Below are positions 1 through 7,551 of a stretch of DNA of 20,460 nt, piece by piece (the first letter of the stretch is position 1; each line of letters begins with the position of its first letter). The stretch covers positions 1-20,460 of the forward strand of contig JBEKVR010000088.1 in assembly GCA_049513815.1 (NCBI GenBank), read 5' to 3'. The notes under the pieces were generated by a model. It had not been told where the DNA came from. It worked only from the letters and a program-made list of their open reading frames with translations, and did not search any database. The translations under genes were made by a program, and so were the position numbers. This DNA comes from Roseiarcus sp049513815. GTDB taxonomy: Bacteria; Pseudomonadota; Alphaproteobacteria; Rhizobiales; Beijerinckiaceae.

Positions 1-1113
1 GACGAGATCGGCGAGCGCCCGCGCCCCCGCCGATTCCTCCAGCCGCTCCCACTCGCCCTGCGCCGGCGCGATCCGTTCGGCGACGAGGCAGGAAAGGCGC
101 ATCAGGTCGATTCCGAAGCCCGTGTCGATCTCTTCCTCCGCTCCGCCGGCCAGCCGCTCGGCGAACAGCCGCGCCATCGCTTGGGCCTCGGCGAGCGGTC
201 GTCCGGCGCCGACGGCGATGCGCCGCGCGCCGCCATCGACGCGAAACAGCATCAGTTCCAACCGTCGCGCCCCCTTGCCGTGTTGCTCGAGCAGCGCGGC
301 GAGATCGTCGGCGAGCCGCGCCAGCGCGACGAACGCCGCCTCGCTGGCCGCAATCGGGCTGGCGAAGCGCCGCTCGACGCTGAGGTCGGGCGCGCGAAAC
401 CGCGGCGAGATCGCGCCGCGTTCTTCGCCGGCGAGCGCGTCGAGGCGGGCGATCACGTCGGCGCCGAAGCGGGCGGCGATCGGCGCGCGCGGCCTGAGCG
501 CGAGATCGCCGATGCGGCGCAAGCCGGCGCGCGCCATGTCGGCGCAGGTCTCGACGTCGAGCCCGAGCGCGGCGGCCGGCATGTCGTGATAGAGCCGGGC
601 GAAATCCTTGCCGGCGAGGCCGGCCGGCGCGACGCGGCGATGGGAGAAGCGCGCCAGCGCCCAGGCGGCGCGCGGCGAATCGGCGAGGCCGGACGCGACC
701 GTCAGCCCTTGGCGCGAAAGCCGCGCTTCGACCTCGGCGACCAGTCCTTCCTCGCCACCGAACAGATGGGCGACGCCGGAGACGTCGAGCATCAGCCCAT
801 CGCGCCCGTCGAGCGCGGTGAGCGGGGTGAAGCGCGCGCAGGCGTCGGCGACGCGCTCCAACAGCCGCGCCTCGGCCTCCGGCTCGGCGTCGCAGACGAC
901 GAGCGACGGCTGGCGCGCCTGCGCGTCGGCGAGCGTCAGGCCGACGCCGAGGCCGAGCCGCGCGGCTCGAGCGTCGACGCCGACGAGCCGGCGCGCGGCC
1001 TTGACCGTCGCGACGACCGCCAACGGCGCGCGCGGGTCGACCTCATGCGCGCGTCGCGCGCGGTCGGTCATCAGCCGCGGCAGCCACAGGGAGAGAAAGC
1101 GTCGGCTCGTCAA
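1..1113 (-). CDS. imuB: ImuB, Y-family DNA polymerase-like mutagenesis protein (C-terminus cut by window edge)
   Basis: The minus strand reads open for 371 residues from a TTG at 1113 to the left edge. The N-terminus MTSRRFLSLWLPRLMTD carries the RRFLSLWLPRL signature typical of ImuB. It is followed by the Y-family-like segment LDGRDGLMLDVSGVAHLFGG and by helix-hairpin-helix-like text around RRIGDLALRPRAPIAARFG. TTG 1113 is chosen because AGGAG lies 6 bases upstream and because later in-frame ATG codons would remove the N-terminal motif. It overlaps the end of imuA by 71 bp. In the family, ImuB is a catalytically inactive Y-family homologue that bridges the beta clamp, ImuA and the error-prone polymerase DnaE2 (ImuC) during translesion synthesis. 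dnaE2 would be expected just left of the window. Identity is confident; the start is fairly so. Confidence 0.9.
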   Translation of the reverse strand, partial: MTSRRFLSLWLPRLMTDRARRAHEVDPRAPLAVVATVKAARRLVGVDARAARLGLGVGLTLADAQARQPSLVVCDAEPEAEARLLERVADACARFTPLTALDGRDGLMLDVSGVAHLFGGEEGLVAEVEARLSRQGLTVASGLADSPRAAWALARFSHRRVAPAGLAGKDFARLYHDMPAAALGLDVETCADMARAGLRRIGDLALRPRAPIAARFGADVIARLDALAGEERGAISPRFRAPDLSVERRFASPIAASEAAFVALARLADDLAALLEQHGKGARRLELMLFRVDGGARRIAVGAGRPLAEAQAMARLFAERLAGGAEEEIDTGFGIDLMRLSCLVAERIAPAQGEWERLEESAGARALADLV

Positions 1114-1876
1114 AACTCAACTCCTCGCTACGCCAAGTCAGACGGAAGATTCGCGTCGGATCGGCGCCCTGCCCCGCGCCGCCGGCGCCGATGCGCGCCT
1201 TGACCAGGCGGACGGCGAAGGCCGGCGCGCCGGGCAGGCCGCGCCCGCCGCCGGCCGAAGGCAGATGCGCGCTCGGCGCGGCGGCGATCTCGAACCGCGT
1301 CTCGGCGGCGCTGGAGAATCCGTCGGCCGCGCCATAGGCGCTGGTGGCGATCAGCAGCGCCGGCGCGCCGCCGGCCCGCGCGGCGAGCAGCAGGCGGCGC
1401 GACGCGGCGAGGTCGTAGGATTTGAGCCGCCAGGCTTCGCCGATCACCGCCGCCGGCGCGCCGCTCTTCAGCGCGTCCTCCATCGCCTGGAACAGCGCCG
1501 ACGCGTCGGGCGCGCGGACGAAGACGAGCCGGCCGAGATCGAGGCCGAAGGCGGCGAGCCCCGGCCCGTAGAGCGCGCCCATCTCGGCCAGCGCGAAATC
1601 CTCGGCCATGACGATCGCCGCCCGGCGGCGGACGGCGATGAAACGGGCGGCGAGCGCCAGCGCGAAGCCCATTGCCGCTGATCCGTCGGCGGGGCTGGCC
1701 GGCGCGATCTCGTGCAGGCCGTCGGCCGCCAGCCCGCCGCCGAGCGCGCGGTCGAGCGCGTGGGTCAGCGGCAGTTTGGCGGCCGCGCGCGTCGGCGCCG
1801 TCTCGCGCCGACCCTCGATCGCCGCGACGGCGCATCGCAGACGCGCCACGCCTTCAGCCCTGTCGCCCAGCGACAT
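1043..1876 (-). CDS. imuA: ImuA, RecA-like SOS mutagenesis protein
   Basis: This is a 277-residue protein starting MSLGDRAEGVARL. The segment ALDRALGGGLAADGLHEIAP corresponds to the RecA/SulA-like fold, and residues near the expected Walker A (ASPADGSAAMG) lack the GKT signature, so it looks like a degenerate RecA-type domain. ImuA proteins are accessory factors of DnaE2-dependent, damage-induced mutagenesis. ATG 1876 is preferred over GTG 1885 because GGGG at 1887-1890 sits 10 bases before the ATG but only 1 base before the GTG. The stop at 1043 lies inside imuB, so the two are probably one transcript. A LexA box stands 20 bp upstream, indicating SOS control. Confidence 0.88.
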   Translation of the reverse strand: MSLGDRAEGVARLRCAVAAIEGRRETAPTRAAAKLPLTHALDRALGGGLAADGLHEIAPASPADGSAAMGFALALAARFIAVRRRAAIVMAEDFALAEMGALYGPGLAAFGLDLGRLVFVRAPDASALFQAMEDALKSGAPAAVIGEAWRLKSYDLAASRRLLLAARAGGAPALLIATSAYGAADGFSSAAETRFEIAAAPSAHLPSAGGGRGLPGAPAFAVRLVKARIGAGGAGQGADPTRIFRLTWRSEELSFDEPTLSLPVAAAADDRPRATRA

Positions 1877-1895
1877 CCGCCACACGCCCCGATAA

Positions 1896-1910
1896 GTTCT
1901 CTATTTGTTC
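1896..1910 (-). promoter_or_regulatory. LexA (SOS) box, GTTC-N7-GTTC
   Basis: GTTC at 1896-1899 and GTTC at 1907-1910 are separated by exactly 7 bases (TCTATTT). This is the alphaproteobacterial LexA operator, a direct repeat rather than the enterobacterial palindrome. It lies 20 bp before the imuA ATG, where bound LexA would cover the transcription start. Confidence 0.9.
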
Positions 1911-1912
1911 TT

Positions 1913-1941
1913 GTTTTGATCCCATCAGGGGAGGGAGTCAA
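1913..1941 (-). promoter_or_regulatory. possible sigma70-type promoter of imuAB
   Basis: On the minus strand TTGACT (1941-1936) is followed after 17 bases by CAAAAC (1918-1913). The -35 match is good and the -10 match is weak (3 of 6). The LexA box begins 2 bases downstream, which fits repression at the start point. Tentative. Confidence 0.35.
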
Positions 1942-2006
1942 GGGCGGGAGACGAAAGGGTCGCGTCTCAGTTTGGATTATGCTGAACGGCGCCGCCGACT
2001 GGGCGC

Positions 2007-2240
2007 TCACCCCTGCGGCGGCCGCTTGTCCGACCACAGGTAGAAGCCCTCCTCCCGCACGCCCTTGATGATCGCGTCGGCGTCGGGGCCGAATCGGGTT
2101 CCGTCGCCGGGCATGATCTCGAGCGTCTCGACCAGCGTCCAACGGCCGTATGTCACCGGCGGCAGATTCGCCCCCGTCACGTCCGCGCCGATCGCCAGCG
2201 AATAGCCCGCCGTCGGTTTGAATTTATAATAAGTCGCCAA
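2007..2240 (-). CDS. small protein of unknown function (77 aa)
   Basis: I do not recognise this gene. It encodes about 77 residues starting MATYYKFKPTAGYSLAIGAD and ending FYLWSDKRPPQG. There is no signal peptide, membrane segment, cysteine pair or obvious enzyme motif. It is fairly rich in Gly and aromatic residues and looks like a compact soluble domain. TTG 2240 is favoured because GGGAG and GAGG lie 10 and 4 bases upstream. The alternative TTG 2270 would add ten residues (MLSFCGRRGF) and would overlap the CTTAG dyad at 2263-2276. It stands alone between imuA and the divergent nifJ operon. Reality as a gene is likely but not certain, since the start codon is weak in either case. Confidence 0.6.
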   Translation of the reverse strand: MATYYKFKPTAGYSLAIGADVTGANLPPVTYGRWTLVETLEIMPGDGTRFGPDADAIIKGVREEGFYLWSDKRPPQG

Positions 2241-2262
2241 AAAACCTCGTCTCCCGCAAAAG

Positions 2263-2276
2263 CTTAGCAAACTAAG
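2263..2276. promoter_or_regulatory. perfect 14-bp dyad (possible operator) before the small gene
   Basis: CTTAG-CAAA-CTAAG is a perfect inverted repeat with 5-bp arms and a 4-base spacer, placed 23 bp before the preferred TTG of the small gene at 2007-2240. It is AT-richer than its surroundings. It could be an operator; no regulator is assigned. Confidence 0.3.
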
Positions 2277-2314
2277 GGGCGAGCCGCGAGGGACGCGTTG
2301 GCGCGGCCGAGTCT

Positions 2315-2328
2315 TTGATCGCCCTCAA
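2315..2328 (+). promoter_or_regulatory. FNR/FixK-type binding site of the nifJ operon
   Basis: TTGATCGCCCTCAA reads as TTGAT-N4-CTCAA, one base off the FNR/FixK consensus TTGAT-N4-ATCAA and a full match to the looser TTGA-N6-TCAA. Its centre at 2321.5 is 41.5 bp before the start point predicted from the -10 hexamer at 2351-2356, the class II activation position. A near-identical dyad precedes the acetyl-CoA synthetase operon at 15893-15906. Confidence 0.65.
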
Positions 2329-2350
2329 TTCACGCTCGGCAGTGTTGGAG

Positions 2351-2356
2351 CATAAG
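2351..2356 (+). promoter_or_regulatory. probable -10 element of the nifJ promoter
   Basis: CATAAG matches TATAAT at 4 of 6 positions and occupies -12 to -7 if transcription starts near 2363. A weak -35-like TTCACG (2329-2334) precedes it by 16 bases and abuts the FNR/FixK-type site, as expected for an activator-dependent promoter. Confidence 0.4.
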
Positions 2357-2565
2357 GACGCCGCGCCGCAAGGGCGAAGCCAGGAGCCAGGATGACTGGG
2401 GTGCGCAAAAGCTGGCGCGGCGGAGAGGCGACAAGGGCCGACGAGACGCCCGCAGCCGCCCCCCGCACCGCCAAAGTCCGCATCCAAGCCATCCCGACTC
2501 ACGGCGCAGAGCGGTTCGATCCGTCGAATCCCGCCCGCCGCCGCGCCAATTCCTCGAGGGACGAA

Positions 2566-5500
2566 ATGACCGTCAAATATCCGGGCCTGCCGACCGTCAT
2601 CCATGGCAACGGCGCCATCGCCGAAGTGATGAGCCGCGTGTGCGGCGGAGTCATCGGCTATCCGATCACGCCCTCGACCGAAATCTCGGAAATCTACGAG
2701 GCGTTCCGCTCCAACGGCGGCCTCAACGTCTGGGGCAAGCACCCGTTCTTCTTCGAGCCCGAGGGCGAGCATTCGGCCCAGAGCGGCGCGCTCGGCGCGG
2801 CGCTGACCGGCGGCAGGTTCGTATCCAACGCCTCTTCGAGCCAGGGCATCCTCTACGGGATGGAGTCGCACTACGTAACCGTCGGCAAGAGAGTCGGCGG
2901 TTTTGTTTTACAGGTGGCGGCGCGCGTCGTCTCCAAGCACTCGCTCAACGTGATGGCGGGCCACGACGACGTCTACGCCCTGCTGCAATCCGGCTACACG
3001 ATCCTGTTCGGCAGCAACGCGCAGGAAGCGGCCGACCTCGCGGCGATCTCCTACAAGCTCAGCGCGCTGTCGCTGATCCCGGTCGCCAACGCGATGGACG
3101 GCTTCACCACCAGCCACATGATGACCGAAGCGAACATGCCGGAGCCCGAGCTCTTGCGTGAGTTCCTCGGCGATCCCGCCGGCCGCATCAAGAGCCCGAC
3201 CGTCGCCCAGGACATGCTGTTCGGCGCCAAGGGCCGCGTGTTCCAACTGCGCCAGTATCTGACCCGGCGCGCCAATGATTTCGCCGACGGCGCGATCGCC
3301 AAGCTGCGCGCCTTCCTCGACGCCAACGAGGAAGCGATCGAGCGCGACAACGTCGGCGGGCTGATCGACAAGACGCTCGACTACGTGCCGGAAGAACTGC
3401 GCGCCCAGTGGCGGCGCCAGTGGCTCAACGCGTTCGAGAAGGGCACGCGCCAGCTCGTGCCCGCGCTCGTCGACGTGCACAACCCCGGCCTCACCGGCGG
3501 CGTGCAGAACCAGCCCGACTTCCAGGCCGGCTCGGTCGACCATCGCACCCATTTCGTCAGCGAGGTGCCCCACATCGCGCGGGAAGTGATGGCTGAGTAT
3601 TCGAAGCTCACCGGCCGGCGCTACGCCCCGATCACGACCTATATGTGCGACGACGCCGAGACCGTCATGATCGGCCTCGGCTCGGTCACCGACGACGCCC
3701 AGGCGGTCGCCGCCTATTTGCGCGGCCAGGGCAAGAAGGTCGGCGTGATCTCGGTCAAGCTGTTGCAGCCGTTCCCGGAGGCCGAGATCGTCGCCGCCCT
3801 CAAGGGCAAGAAGGCGGTGACCGTGCTCGAGCGCTGCGACGTCACCGCGCTCACCAGCCTCGTCACCCAGGCTCTGTTCAAGGCGCGCGAGAACGCCGAA
3901 GGCGCGCGGCATCCCGACATTCCGGCGCTGCGCGAATCGCCCAAGGTCATCACCGCGATCTTCGGCCTCGGCGCGCACGACCTGCAGCCGCGCCATCTCG
4001 TCGCCGCCTACAAGAATATGGAGGAGAACAACGCTCCGTTCGTCTACCTCGGCTCGCAGTTCTTCTCCAAGAACGCCAGCCCGCACATGGCGGCGTTGCA
4101 GGCGCGGTTGAAGGCGGCCTATCCCGAAACCGAGTTCATGGCGCTCGAGACCGGGCCGAACCCGAACCTGCTGCCGAAAGGCGGCTTCCGCACCCGCTTC
4201 CACTCGGTCGGCGGCTACGGCACCATCGCCACCGGCAAGCTGCTCACCGACATTCTCGCCGGCGTGCTCGGCCTGCATTCAAAGGCGGCGCCGAAGTACG
4301 GTTCGGAGAAGAGCGGCGCGCCGACCAACTACTACATCACGCTCAGCCCCGAACCGGTGCTGTTGACCAACGCCGACCTCGAGGACGTCGAGATCGTCGT
4401 CTCGCCGGACCATAAGGTGTTCAGCCACAGCAACCCGCTGCGCGGCCTGGTTGAGGGCGGCGCCTTCATTCTGCAGTCGAATCTGTCGCCGCTGGAGTTG
4501 TGGAAAGAGCTGCCGGCGCAGGCGCGCAAGACGATCCGCGACAAGAAGATCAACTTCTTCGTCCTCGACGGCTTCGCCGTCGCCAAGCATCATGCGCCGC
4601 GGCCCGAGCTCGAGACCCGCATGATGGGCATCGCCTTCATTGGCGCGATCTGCGGCAACTGCGAACAGGTGACCGCCGGCGCGCCGCAGGAAGCGGTGCT
4701 GAAGAAGATCCGCCAGCAGATTGCTTACAAGTTCGGCGCCAAGGGCGGCGCCGTGGTCGAAGGCAACATGGCGGTGATCCAGGACGGCCTCGCCGCGACG
4801 CAGCGCGTCGCCTATGAGGAGCCCGAATTCGCCCTCGCCGAGACCGCGGCGGCGGCGGCGCGCGGCAATGGCCGCTCGGTCGGCTTGTCGGCGGCGTTCT
4901 GCCGGGCCAATTCGCCGGCCGCGCCGTCGGGGTTCCTCGACGCCGAGTATTTCGACGACGTCTACGCCGCCGCGTTCCGCGACGGCGCGATCGCCGAAGC
5001 GCCGGTGATGCCGGGCACGGGCATGTTCATCCCGGCCGGCAGCGCCGCCGGCAAGGACAAGGGCCTGTTCCGGCTCAAGGCGCCGGAATTCCAGCCCAAC
5101 CTGTGCACCGGCTGCATGGAATGCGCGCTCGCCTGCCCCGACGCGGCGATCCCCAATTCCGTGCACGACATCCACGACCTGCTGCTGACGGCGATCCGTC
5201 AGCTCGACATCGCGGAAGCGCAGCGCGAGTCCCTCCGCGCCCTCGTCCATCCGCTCGCCGACGCGGCGCGCGAGGTCTATCGGCGCGACAAGTCGCCCAA
5301 ACCCTTCCACGAGATCGTCGCCGGCGCGATTGAAGGCCTGTCGGTCGACAGCGCGGTCATGCGCGGCAACCTGCACAAGCTCGCCAACGCGCTGGTCGCC
5401 TTCCCGGTCGCCAAGACCCGGCCGTTCTTCGACGCCGCCGAAAGCGCCAAGCCCGGCTCGGGCGGCCTGTTCTCCGCGGTGGTCGATCCGTGGAAGTGCA

Positions 5501-7551
5501 CCGGCTGCCTCGAATGCGTCGACGTCTGCGGCCCGCACGCGCTGGTCGAGCGCGAGCAGGACCCCGAGTTGCTCGACATGCTGCAGGCGCGGTTCGAGTT
5601 TCTGAGCCGCACGTCGAACACCCCGACCCGCTTCGTCGACGGCGCCACCGATCCCGACGGCGAAACCAAGCGGTTGATGCTCGATCGCCACAACTACTAC
5701 GCCACCACCGGCGGTCACGGCGCCTGCCGCGGCTGCGGCGAGGTGACCGCAATCCGCTTGGTGACCGGAACCAACCATGCCATCCACGACAAGCGGCGGC
5801 GCGAGCAGATCCGCGACATCGAGGACCTGATCGACAAGCTCAACGCCAAGCTCGCGACCGTCGCCGCCGCCGAGGAAGACCTGCAGCGTAGGGAGCGCAT
5901 CGCCGACACGATCGCGACCCTCGAGAAGGGGCTCTACCTGCTCGAGAGCGGCCCGCGCGGCGACGGACCGGCGAGCGCGGTGATCGCCAACGCGACTGGC
6001 TGCAGCAGCGTTTACGCCTCGACCTTCCCGTTCAATCCCTACACCGATCCGTGGGTCAACAGCCTGTTCCAGGACTCGCCCGCGGTCGCCAAGGGCGTGT
6101 TCGAAGGCCTCGGCGCCGACGCGGTCGAGCTGGTGCGCGCGCTGCGTGCCGCCAGGCTGGAGCTCGACGACAGCTACGATCCCCTGGTGCACGACAAGGT
6201 GTTCAGCACCCTGAGCTGGAGCGACTTCACGCCCGAGGAGCTGAACATGCTGCCGACGGTGCTCAGCATCGGCGGCGACGGCGCGACCTACGACATCGGC
6301 TTCGGCGCGCTGTCGCGCGTTCTCTCCACCTCGACGCCGATCAAGGTCGTGGTGCTCAACACCGGCGCCTACTCCAACACCGGCGGCCAGGCCTCGACCG
6401 CGAGCCTCACCGGCCAGGACTCCGACCTCGCCCGCTTCGGCGCCGCCCATTCGGGCAAGCAGGAGCGGCGCAAGGAGCTGGCGCTGATCGCGGCGTTCCA
6501 CCCGAACGTCTACGTCGTGCAGGGCTGCGCCGCGATGCAGGGGCACTTCCTCAAGTACGTGGTCGAGTTCCTCAACCACAACGACTCGCCGGCCGTTCTC
6601 GACGTCTACACGCCCTGCCAGGGCGAGCAGGGGATCAGCGATCCGCAAGCCAATCGTCACGGCCGTCTTGCCGTCGAAAGCCGGATGAGCCCGCTGTTCG
6701 TCCACGACCCGCGCCGCGGCGGCGACCTGCACAGCCGCTTCCTCCTCGACGGCAACCCCGCCGTCGACAAGGACTGGACCACGGCCTCGCTCGAATATGT
6801 CGAGGACGGCGAGGCCCAGCTGATGGACGTCCCGCTGACGCCCGCCGACTTCGCGCTGACCGAGGGTCGGTTCAAGAAGCAGTTCCGTCCGCTCAAGGCC
6901 GATGCGAACGGCGTTCCGCTGCACGAGTACATCGACCTCGGCCAGGCCGACCGGATCGGCAAGACGCCGTTCATTTGGTCGGTCGACGACGACAAGAAGC
7001 TCGTCAAGATCGAGGTCGCGGCGACGATCGTCGCGCTGGTCGAGGAGCGTCGGCGCTACTGGCGCACCCTGCAGTACCTTGCCGGCCTGAACGTCGCTCA
7101 GCTCGACGCCAGTCACCACTTCGAGCTCGAAGCGCTGCGGCGCCAGTACGAAGAGGCGGTCGAGGCGCGCGAAAGCTCGATCGACTCGATCGCCCAGGCG
7201 ATGTCCGAGCTCGCCGCCTCGTCGAAGGCGCCGCCGGCCGGCGGCCTGTCCTTGGCGCTCGGCGCGGGCCCCGCGGCCGCTCCGGCTGCGTCGCCCGCGG
7301 CGGCGAAGTCCAACGGGGCGGCGGTGTCGCTCTCCGAGGAGGACGTCGCCAAGTGCACCAACTGCAAGACCTGCTACCAGGACCTTCCCGAGTTGTTCGA
7401 AAAGACCCGGGTCGTCGTCGACGGCGCGACCAAGGAAGTGGGTCACCTGATCGCCGGCGCGCTCGCGCGCGTCACGATTACGCCGGAGCTCAAGAGCAAG
7501 ATCGCTCGGGTCGCCGCCAACTGTGACGCGGAAATCATCCATGAGCACTGA
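2566..7551 (+). CDS. nifJ: pyruvate:ferredoxin (flavodoxin) oxidoreductase, long NifJ type with extra Fe-S domain
   Basis: This 1661-residue protein would oxidise pyruvate (possibly another 2-oxoacid) and CoA to acetyl-CoA and CO2, reducing ferredoxin or flavodoxin. Order seen: Pyr-type domain with YPITPSTE (32-39), GEHSAQSGA (67-75) and AAR120 before HSLNV; transketolase C-like domain ending with GLGAHDLQP; gamma domain from about 545; ferredoxin domain with C847/C850/C853/C857 and C978/C981/C984/C988; TPP domain with CRGC 1054-1057, C1146, GDG 1237-1239, NTGAYSNTGGQ from 1265, and C1351. These four cysteines fit the proximal cluster. A C-terminal extension has an Ala/Pro linker, then C1597/C1600/C1603 and C1653. 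Canonical NifJ proteins are about 1200 residues. ATG 2566 has GAGGGA upstream and matches the family N-terminus. An in-frame ATG at 2392 with AGGAG would add 58 Arg/Ala-rich residues. The next gene overlaps by 11 bp. Confidence 0.93.
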   Translation: MTVKYPGLPTVIHGNGAIAEVMSRVCGGVIGYPITPSTEISEIYEAFRSNGGLNVWGKHPFFFEPEGEHSAQSGALGAALTGGRFVSNASSSQGILYGMESHYVTVGKRVGGFVLQVAARVVSKHSLNVMAGHDDVYALLQSGYTILFGSNAQEAADLAAISYKLSALSLIPVANAMDGFTTSHMMTEANMPEPELLREFLGDPAGRIKSPTVAQDMLFGAKGRVFQLRQYLTRRANDFADGAIAKLRAFLDANEEAIERDNVGGLIDKTLDYVPEELRAQWRRQWLNAFEKGTRQLVPALVDVHNPGLTGGVQNQPDFQAGSVDHRTHFVSEVPHIAREVMAEYSKLTGRRYAPITTYMCDDAETVMIGLGSVTDDAQAVAAYLRGQGKKVGVISVKLLQPFPEAEIVAALKGKKAVTVLERCDVTALTSLVTQALFKARENAEGARHPDIPALRESPKVITAIFGLGAHDLQPRHLVAAYKNMEENNAPFVYLGSQFFSKNASPHMAALQARLKAAYPETEFMALETGPNPNLLPKGGFRTRFHSVGGYGTIATGKLLTDILAGVLGLHSKAAPKYGSEKSGAPTNYYITLSPEPVLLTNADLEDVEIVVSPDHKVFSHSNPLRGLVEGGAFILQSNLSPLELWKELPAQARKTIRDKKINFFVLDGFAVAKHHAPRPELETRMMGIAFIGAICGNCEQVTAGAPQEAVLKKIRQQIAYKFGAKGGAVVEGNMAVIQDGLAATQRVAYEEPEFALAETAAAAARGNGRSVGLSAAFCRANSPAAPSGFLDAEYFDDVYAAAFRDGAIAEAPVMPGTGMFIPAGSAAGKDKGLFRLKAPEFQPNLCTGCMECALACPDAAIPNSVHDIHDLLLTAIRQLDIAEAQRESLRALVHPLADAAREVYRRDKSPKPFHEIVAGAIEGLSVDSAVMRGNLHKLANALVAFPVAKTRPFFDAAESAKPGSGGLFSAVVDPWKCTGCLECVDVCGPHALVEREQDPELLDMLQARFEFLSRTSNTPTRFVDGATDPDGETKRLMLDRHNYYATTGGHGACRGCGEVTAIRLVTGTNHAIHDKRRREQIRDIEDLIDKLNAKLATVAAAEEDLQRRERIADTIATLEKGLYLLESGPRGDGPASAVIANATGCSSVYASTFPFNPYTDPWVNSLFQDSPAVAKGVFEGLGADAVELVRALRAARLELDDSYDPLVHDKVFSTLSWSDFTPEELNMLPTVLSIGGDGATYDIGFGALSRVLSTSTPIKVVVLNTGAYSNTGGQASTASLTGQDSDLARFGAAHSGKQERRKELALIAAFHPNVYVVQGCAAMQGHFLKYVVEFLNHNDSPAVLDVYTPCQGEQGISDPQANRHGRLAVESRMSPLFVHDPRRGGDLHSRFLLDGNPAVDKDWTTASLEYVEDGEAQLMDVPLTPADFALTEGRFKKQFRPLKADANGVPLHEYIDLGQADRIGKTPFIWSVDDDKKLVKIEVAATIVALVEERRRYWRTLQYLAGLNVAQLDASHHFELEALRRQYEEAVEARESSIDSIAQAMSELAASSKAPPAGGLSLALGAGPAAAPAASPAAAKSNGAAVSLSEEDVAKCTNCKTCYQDLPELFEKTRVVVDGATKEVGHLIAGALARVTITPELKSKIARVAANCDAEIIHEH

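Noticed and set aside
181..1681. Long plus-strand open frames opposite imuB and imuA.
   Set aside because: Arg/Ala-rich low-complexity translations without motifs; the minus strand encodes recognisable ImuB and ImuA.
1915..1928. TTGATCCCATCAG between imuA and the small gene as a further FNR/FixK site.
   Set aside because: The half-sites TGAT and ATCA are 3 bases apart rather than 4, and the second half ends in G.
1948..1968. GAGACG...CGTCTC inverted repeat as a terminator for the small gene at 2007-2240.
   Set aside because: Only a 6-bp stem with a 9-base loop and no T-run on the relevant strand.
2272..2871. A 199-codon minus-strand frame covering the nifJ promoter and the start of nifJ.
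   Set aside because: It runs antisense through conserved NifJ residues and has no recognisable product.
2902..2913. AT-rich patch with a rare TTA codon inside nifJ as a recombination junction.
   Set aside because: The encoded residues (GGFVLQVAARVV) fit the family continuously, so it is only a local codon fluctuation.
4279..7548. A minus-strand open frame of over 1000 codons opposite nifJ.
   Set aside because: It is the antisense shadow of a high-GC coding frame: rich in Arg, Asp, Val and Gly with no domain motif, whereas the plus strand carries all NifJ signatures.
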